The notes beneath the pieces were generated by a model. That model was not told where the DNA came from. It did no database searches and saw only the letters and a program-made list of their open reading frames with translations. The translations under genes and the position numbers were made by a program. From Entoloma clypeatum (lineage: Eukaryota > Basidiomycota > Agaricomycetes > Agaricales > Entolomataceae): 64,000 bases of DNA. Shown here piece after piece: positions 57,729 to 64,000 of this stretch. Within the stretch, counting starts at the first letter, position 1. Each line of letters opens with the position of its first letter. Location of the stretch: contig OY751491.1 in the NCBI GenBank assembly GCA_963565915.1, forward strand, positions 2,542,001 to 2,606,000. Reading direction: 5' to 3'.

Positions 57729-57763
57729 GGTACGAGTCAAGGGAATGGTGCGTTACATAAGCA
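57729..57763. promoter_or_regulatory. 35-bp divergent promoter region, PRP3/MRPL16
   Basis: The ATG codons of PRP3 and mitochondrial uL16 lie only 35 bp apart. No TATA box is present. Core promoter elements must overlap the coding starts. Confidence 0.55.
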
Positions 57764-58573
57764 ATGCTTTCTCTCCCCCAGTCATTGTGTGCCAATGCCG
57801 CTTCACACAGAATCATCACTGCGTTGGGCCCTCTAAGCATATTCACAAGAGGGCGCGGTCAGCTCGCCCCGCGGCAAGTCAAACATGTCAAGCGACACAA
57901 AGGCCGGGTCCCAATTCCGACTGGAGGCTCCATCAAGGGGACGACATTGGCCTATGGAGAATGGGGTATCCGGATAAAGGGTGAAGGGGCGCGCCTGAGC
58001 GCGAAGCAGCTCACCACCGCTGAGGAGGTTATCAAGAAGAAAATAAAGGTCATCAAGGGAACCAAGGTGTATCTTCGTGTGTTCCCAGATATCCCAGTCT
58101 GCGTCAAGGTGAGCGAGAGAAGCGATTGTGGACATCAAACGCCTCCTCAGCATCACCTATCCAGGGAAATGAGACTCGTATGGGAAAAGGAAAGGGAACC
58201 TTTGAATATTGGGCAACTCGGTCCGTTAATTCTAACCATGTCATCTCTTTTTTTTTTGGGTTGACGAAATCGTTTGCAGCGCTCCAACAGGTCGCGTAAT
58301 ATTTGAAATTGGTGGTGCCCCGATAAGAGAAGAACTTGCCAGAGAAGGCGTGATACATTTATACCTCTTGGAAAACGCAACCTGACGAATTCTGTTGTAG
58401 CCCTCCGTCAAGCTGCGAGCAAACTGCCGACAAAAATGGAATTCATCAACCGCTCCACCCCGCCTCGACTCGGTAATTTGGTGCTGCATCCTCCCAAACC
58501 TCCCAAAGTGGACCCGGTTTCAACACCCATTGGGGCAGCCGTTGGCGGTGACGTGCAAAGCTCTGCGTTATGA
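57764..58573 (+). CDS. MRPL16: mitochondrial ribosomal protein uL16m
   Basis: Large-subunit protein near the mitoribosome peptidyl-transferase centre. The ATG at 57764 gives a mitochondrial presequence-like MLSLPQSLCANAASHRIITA, then QLAPRQVKHVKRHKGRVPIPTGGSIKGTTLAYGEWGIRIKGEGARLSAKQL, the uL16 core, and [46 protein letters not shown]. The latter needs two introns (about 58109-58165 and 58221-58280). A further intron at 58348-58400 with a GC donor joins LARE to ALRQAASKLPTKMEFINRS, as the family requires. The tail VDPVSTPIGAAVGGDVQSSAL ends at 58571-58573. Basic and complete. Confidence 0.94.
58348..58400 (+). other. GC-AG intron in MRPL16
   Basis: AGAGAAG|gcgtga...ttgtag|CCCTC gives REALRQAASKLP, a conserved uL16 stretch. 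Using the GT two bases later shifts the frame and loses it. Confidence 0.75.
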
Positions 58574-58822
58574 TCAGGTCACTTGGGTACTTTCACTCCC
58601 TTAATTATAATTCCTGTGTAGAGTCCTACCGGCACGTCTCAACAGAACTTGACTTTGAGCATGGCACCTGAATCTTGGCCCCAATAATCTCCCGTATATG
58701 AATATGCTTGTGCGCTGCCACCGCCATTGTAGAAGGACAATGCGCCTGTTTTCTTCTATCGCACTAGAACTAGACGATGTCATCCAGTGCTGGCCGATGA
58801 CATCTTTCATTTTGTTGAAAAC
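58574..58822. other. convergent 3' region
   Basis: About 250 bp between MRPL16 and F-box gene stops. Nothing recognised. Confidence 0.5.
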
Positions 58823-60245
58823 TCAATACAAAAAATACAAGTCCCTCTCCACGTCGCTTGCGCGCCTGAACGAAATCCTGTTCCCGTTTTTCAACACCTT
58901 TTCAACACCTGGGTAAAGCCTCACATCCTTAGCAAACACGAAAGGCGTCTCAAACACAAAAACAACATCCGATATATGAACCAAATCACACCCGTTCGCA
59001 GCAATCATCCTTTCACGCAACATCTTGACATGCGCCTCCAACGAGTTCGCCCGCTGCTTTTCGACCTGTACCACAAGCCTCATGAGTTTCGGTACTATTT
59101 CTCCTTGACCCATTGCGTCAAGCGTGGACCTCTGCATCGGCCACGCATGTGGAATGAGCAGCTCAGTCAGTCCCGGATGCGCTCTGAGAAGCTCTTCGAC
59201 GTGTGTCGCAGGGATAATCGAATCGAGACGGAGACTTGTGAGGCATTTGAACGGAGCGACGAGAGGTAGCAGACCAGAGTCCCAATCCGGTTCCCCGTAC
59301 ATGCCCTGCATGTCTCTGAACGAGGCATTCAAGGATAGGTGCGTTAAGTTTGGGGCTGTAAAGAGTGACAACAGGGTTCGAGATCGGCCGCGGAGGACCA
59401 GTCTTGTAAGGCTGAGCAAAAGGAATGGGGAAAGCTCACTTCGGGGAAGGCAAAGCTTGATTGCACAATCAAAACTGACGAGCGAGGTGCATAGAGTCAG
59501 GGTCTTCTCGAGACTCTTGTAATTCAGTTGGATGTGTAGCAGCCTGAGATGTCTGAGTTTTGACCAAGGAGAGGCCGACGACCTGTTTCCAGCCGCCACC
59601 AGACTTGCACCTATTTTCCCGGAGTCCAATCAGACCGTAGGATATGAAGTGACACGATTGCTCACCGTCTAAGAAAGAAGTGGGTGTAAAAGTGCAAGCA
59701 GGAGTGTTGAAAACAAGAGAAAAGTCGTTAAGTCTACTCTTGCAAAGATTCAGGCAATCTGAAAGTATTTCCTGTCGCAAGCTCATAGTGGTGTTGCAGT
59801 GTAGTTGGAGGGATAAAACGCGTTTTGCACTTCGGGATAGGAGTTCATGTGTCATTGAGACCAGATGTCTTTTCTCCCGGCCAAGGGAGATATGAACGTT
59901 CGTCCAAAGGCAAGAAGTCGCGATAGCCACTAGTCTCCACTTTGAACAGACGTGAGTCAAGGTCCAGGGCGCGCGGTCGGTCTTCCATGGCACGCGAACA
60001 GGCTGCGTGGCACAAAGTGCAAAGATCAAGGAGAGAATTTCGCTTGGTAGTTTTCTGTGAGGCGCAACAACAATCCGATAAGAGTCGATGCGGGAATTGT
60101 CCGCATTGCGCTGTGAGCGAAGACTATCCAAAATACACTCGAGTTCGGCAATTTTGGCATCTAGCGTGGCAATATTTTTTTCAGCGTGGTTGAGGTACTT
60201 GGCCGCGATCAGGCTTTCCGAGTGAATATTGTCATTATGGGCCAT
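58823..60245 (-). CDS. F-box protein
   Basis: Agaricomycete-type F-box protein, a probable substrate adaptor of an SCF ubiquitin ligase. The ATG at 60245 gives MAHNDNIHSESLIAAKYLNH; ATG 60290 would add 15 residues. A coiled coil (EKNIATLDAKIAELECILDSLRSQRN) precedes the F-box, LPSEILSLIFALCATQPVRVPWKTDRAPWTLTHVCSKWRLVAIATSCLWTNV. One intron (about 59614-59667) then leads into leucine-rich-like strands: LRHLRLLHIQLNYKSLEKTL, LTRLVLRGRSRTLLSL, LTHLSLNASFRDM and LTSLRLDSIIPATHVEELLRAHPGLTELLI. Stop at 58823. This layout, coiled coil plus F-box plus irregular LRRs, is hugely expanded in mushrooms, so the target cannot be guessed. Confidence 0.87.
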
Positions 60246-60516
60246 GGCAACGTCGATGTCTGTTAGACAGATGTCGGTACAAATTATCATGGATCTGGGG
60301 AAAAGGATGAAGCTCTGATGAAATGCACCGTCGACCACCAACACGAACTTGGAACTTCTTCTTGCTTCCCGCGGCTGTCGTGTGATGGGAAGGGTGGATG
60401 CATTCAGGAAGACAGTTGCGAAGGCTTACGTGTCTCGTCGCTCGCGAAAAAGCCTACCCTAAAAAGAGACACGTGGTCGGCAACCCTTGTAATCTCAGCA
60501 CTCCTTTCACCTCTTA
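60246..60516. other. divergent intergenic region
   Basis: About 270 bp between the F-box gene start and the start of the next plus-strand gene. It should hold both promoters. No clear element was recognised. Confidence 0.45.
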
Positions 60517-61314
60517 ATGAATAGCCCGTCTAACCAAAAGCGTTGGAAGTCTTCATTCTCTCCGTCTCGTTCCAGTTGGCACCCCCCGGCTCCAAGTCGC
60601 AAACCCAAAGAGTGGGATTTTCTTTCGAGCGTCAATGCTTCTCCTCCGCCTGCCTCTAGCACATTATCCCCTGGACAGCCAGCACTGACGCTGGGTTACC
60701 TCGCCTTTACACCAGATGGGTCTGTTTCAGACGCCACAGACGAGCGAAGCATACATGATGCTAAAATGGGACGGGGGGAGGAAGATGGGGCTCGGGAAGC
60801 AGCTTGGACAGCACGCGTGAAGCGCGATGCAGACCTCCATCAGCAGCAAGTGGCACTCGAGCAGGCAGAGGCACGGAAAGGAGAAGAAACGTGGGTACAG
60901 ATGGGCGGAATCCTGAGGGACAAGGAAGGAAATCGGGATTGGACGCGGACTAAAGCTATCCGAGAGGAGCTGAAGTTGCGCGAAATTGAGGCAGCATTGG
61001 AGAAGCAGTGGGAGAGATATGAGAAAGGGTGGAAGGCGTTGTTGGAGAGCAGGGATGCTGTCACATTCGGTGATATACCGTGGCCAACGGCGCAATTGGA
61101 AGATCTGAGGATAGACGATATGGAAGAGTTTTTCTTGGGTGGATTGAAGGTACGAGGGTGCACGACGACGAAGAAGGATCGGATTCGGGGTTCGTTGCTG
61201 CGATGGCACCCGGACAAGTTGACTGCTGTGGTCGGGCGGGTCGTGGACGACGACGTGGAGAAGGTGAGGGCGGGTATTAGGCTTGTCTTTGAATGTCTGC
61301 AACGTATTAATTAG
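60517..61314 (+). CDS. possible NFKBIL1-like protein
   Basis: Single-exon frame of 265 codons with a true ATG at 60517. The N-terminus is basic and Ser/Pro-rich (SNQKRWKSSFSPSRSSWHPP). The middle is a long charged helix (AWTARVKRDADLHQQQVALEQAEARKGEETW; REIEAALEKQWERYEKGWKALLE). The C-terminus has DIPWP and KDRIRGSLLRWHPDKLTAVVGRV, then VEKVRAGIRLVFECLQRIN, close to the J-domain-like end (RWHPDKF...) of human NFKBIL1 proteins. A canonical HPD is present in this end. The long charged stretch is consistent with nuclear NFKBIL1 relatives linked to splicing. The match is to pattern and order rather than to long identity, so the name is tentative. Confidence 0.7.
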   Translation: MNSPSNQKRWKSSFSPSRSSWHPPAPSRKPKEWDFLSSVNASPPPASSTLSPGQPALTLGYLAFTPDGSVSDATDERSIHDAKMGRGEEDGAREAAWTARVKRDADLHQQQVALEQAEARKGEETWVQMGGILRDKEGNRDWTRTKAIREELKLREIEAALEKQWERYEKGWKALLESRDAVTFGDIPWPTAQLEDLRIDDMEEFFLGGLKVRGCTTTKKDRIRGSLLRWHPDKLTAVVGRVVDDDVEKVRAGIRLVFECLQRIN

Positions 61315-61359
61315 CCTTTTGCCGTGCGGAGCTTGAACCAGCCGTCGTTCTCTCCTCTC

Positions 61360-64000
61360 ATGCAAGTACCAGACTCCCACCAGACTCCATTCCTAACCAC
61401 AACCGTCACCACCTCCAAACTGTGCTCCGTGCGAGGATGCAGAGGTCCCGTTCTTTCAGATTCAAAGAACAAAATGTGCGAGGACTGTCGTGGGAGGCAC
61501 CGCATCTATGCCACCACCAAACGTGCGCGAAGGAAGATGGAGAAGGCGGCCGTAATGGGCAAACTCGGCAGCGAGCATCCCAATGGCCCCATCGACGGTG
61601 GTAGCAGCTTGATCGGGCCCCATTGGGCAACACCAACGGCTCCCACGACCACAGCTTGGGAGGCCGCAATTGACCCTCGTCTATTCTCTGAACCTTCTCA
61701 AAACACCTCTTCGGCGGTGATGCATCAACATCTCATGCCAGCCTTTGCACATCTATCATACACGTCCAGCTCAACCTCAGAATTGGCAAGGGCACTCATC
61801 CCACTTCCTACGACTGCTCCAGCCCATGCACAGCAGCAGATATTCCAGCAAGAGGAAGAAGAACGCAGCGAAGACGACGGATCACCCAGCGGCAACGAGC
61901 AAGAAGAGGAAGCTTCAGCAAATTCACGACTGATAGACCCAGATCTCTTTGCGCTCCCAACACAAGACACTAGTACTTCCGCCCGCGATCAACTTTCGCA
62001 AGACAACGGTGTAATATCAAAGAGAATATGTTCTGTCAGAGGCTGCAAAAGGGAAATGACAGGTAATCCATGTCTCATCGTTCTGAGGAGCACTGGTCGA
62101 TTTTGTATAGCCCTGTACATGTATAAGATGTGTCCTGATTGTCGATCCCGCTATCGCACCTATGGCACAACTAAGCGGGCCAAATGGAGGGCTGGACGAC
62201 AAGCGTTTGATAAAGAGCTTGTGGGATTGAGGGCTCAAGAAGATGAGAGGCGGCAACAAGCCGGAGAACGCGTACGTTCCCAACCTCTCTTTTATCATGC
62301 TAATCTTTACTCTCCCTCTCTCTCTACAAGTCACTTGCGGAATCGCCTGAGGAGCTACGTCAATGGGAACTTTCCATTTTCAACGAAAAAGGCCCTCCTC
62401 CCCCTCCTGCCCCTTCGCCAGCTCCTTCAACGACCGCGGACGCTCATGCTCACCTTGATTCGAAGGATGCAGATAGCCCTGTTTCGTCGATCAACAAGTC
62501 AACACTGACTGTCCTCCACCCAACACATGCCCTTGACTCGCCTTATGCAAACTCCCCTTACCAGTTACCCATAGGTAAATACCTACTGGTTTGCTCACAC
62601 CACTCTATGTAATCCCTGTTTGCACAGATGATGCACTCCCGGCGCGCATGTGCACAGTCTCACATTGCCACAAGATCCTCCCCGGATTCTATAGGTACAA
62701 GCGCTGCGAGCAACACCGGATGCAAAATAGATACCATAGCAATTTGAAGCGACTGCGGGAGAAGGTGGGCAAGGCGGGCAGCCAGGAATATGAACAGCAA
62801 GAAGAGGGCGTAGACCTTGGAGAAGGGAGTTCGAAAGAACCGTCGAACGAGACAACTGAAGTCATGGACAAGGAAAAGATGGTGCAAGGTGCTGCAGAGA
62901 GTGGGACCGGAGAAAGGAAGGGGAAGGAGAAGGAAAGAGAAAAGGTACTCATGAACATCTAGCCATATCTGCGTCTTGTCTCATTGGATATACTTTTTTG
63001 CTCCAGCCGCGGAAACGCAATTTTACCTGTGCGGCGGATCAATGTCACAATCTCCTGATGCCAGGAGTGCGTTGGCGGCATTGCGAGTGTTGCAGGGCAC
63101 GCGAAAGGGTGCTCAAGAAGGAGAAGAAGGAAGTCGAGGACAACGCAGCAAAAGAAGTGGAACGTCTGAAGGAGATCGTGCGGCAGATGGAGGCCGGCAT
63201 AATCCCGACTGCGAATGCTTCTGCCGCTGTGGACCCGGATGTATCCCCTGATGTTGGGGATAGCAGCGAAGAAAAGTTTGATGAATTTGAGAACACGTTG
63301 GAAGGGGACGTCCGTGAAGAGAATGTTCAGAGTCATCAAAATGACTCTGGCGTTGCTGTGTTGGCTGCAGCACCCGACTCTGTTTTAGCATTACCTGCGA
63401 CGCCAGAAACATCCTCGGCCGGCCCAATATCTTCTGACCCTTCAAATCTCACACATACTCCCGATGCGTTCACAATTATCTCCTCCACAAGTAAAGGGCC
63501 GGGGACGTTCCAATCTGTGCTTCGCGCTAATCCAAATCTCAACCCTGTCACCCCCCAACCCACAACTCATGAACTCAAAATACCTAGCCAGCCGTCAATC
63601 CCCCCCGTCACGCCCACCTCGAATCTTTCGGCCCCTGAAGTTCCTTTGACGATAAGAGAATATAAGCCCAAAAGTAGTGCGGACGCTGCATCCGCTCGAG
63701 TGCAGAATCAGAATCCGTCGATGCACGTGTTCAAAGGGCTAACGTCACCACAAAATAAAGAGGTGTGTGTATTGCAATCCGTTTCTCGGCACTCCATCTG
63801 ATCGTCAACCCCTTCAGAAGAATAGTGGCCTCACTGGTCCATCATCTTATCATGTTTATAAAACTGGTAAAACTCCTCTCCCTCCTGTACCTCTCCCGAC
63901 AATTTCCGTCAATTCTCTACCCGCCTATCAGCCCCCAGCAAAAAGGCCACACATATCAAACGATTACTACAACCTGGGCGCGTATGGGCTGTATCCGAAG
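61360..64000 (+). CDS. protein with four C-x4-C-x12-C-x2-[CH] modules (partial)
   Basis: Runs off the window end. ATG 61360; introns 62063-62110, about 62273-62331, about 62575-62627, about 62947-63005 and about 63762-63817. The protein carries four copies of one cysteine module, each with identical spacing: CSVRGC...KMCEDCRGRHR (61423), CSVRGC...KMCPDCRSRYR (62029, split by an intron), CTVSHC...KRCEQHRMQNR (62651) and CAADQC...RHCECCRARER (63028). Module 3 has His as fourth ligand. A basic helix follows each. The linkers are Ser/Pro/Glu-rich and disordered. It is probably a zinc protein and the basic helices suggest nucleic-acid binding. Such single modules recur in Agaricomycete unknowns; I know no name for them. 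The last visible part has LPAYQPPAKRPHISNDYYN. Confidence 0.85.

Overview
The window looks like nuclear DNA of a filamentous basidiomycete, probably an Agaricomycete. Genes are dense, on both strands, and broken by many 45-60 nt introns with short GT...AG ends. Products include fungal lysine synthesis (LYS2), group GH18 chitinases and bicovalent-flavin oxidases of the kinds common in mushrooms, plus an Agaricomycete-style F-box protein. No prokaryotic operons, CRISPR arrays, rRNA or clear tRNA genes were seen. All exon joins below were read by eye.

Layout. 1-14.7 kb: end of LYS2 (alpha-aminoadipate reductase), a GNAT acetyltransferase, ribosomal protein eL42, the NatA subunit NAA15 head-to-head with cohesin factor PDS5, then a type-B carboxylesterase. 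15.7-27.4 kb: an accessory block with three GH18 chitinases, a secreted DUF5648-like protein, a JTB-like membrane protein and a decayed JTB-like copy, with SRP19 (SEC65) and a conserved unknown between them. 27.6-39.3 kb: housekeeping and chromatin genes: a SET/SMYD-like protein, SWC5, a MYND-finger protein, a Bin3/MePCE methyltransferase, a ubiquitin protease, and a protein with a possible pRiA4b ORF3-like domain. 39.8-47.8 kb: three tandem secreted FAD/BBE oxidases. 48.3-61.3 kb: DCP1, ORC2, a NADAR protein, PRP3, mitochondrial uL16, an F-box protein and a possible NFKBIL1-like protein. 61.4 kb to the end: a protein with four copies of a constant C-x4-C-x12-C-x2-[CH] module.

The genes do not form one pathway. 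The two secreted-enzyme expansions (chitinases; FAD oxidases) are the accessory parts and appear to have grown by local duplication that carried promoters along. Chitinase copies 1 and 3 are inverted relative to each other and nearly identical even in introns, and a JTB-chitinase unit appears twice in tandem, once with JTB decayed. Housekeeping genes are often in divergent pairs with 35-120 bp between start codons.

The most noteworthy observations are the four-module cysteine protein, the chitinase/JTB duplication history, three introns that appear to use GC instead of GT donors, and an eL42 gene whose last exon seems to hold only the stop codon.
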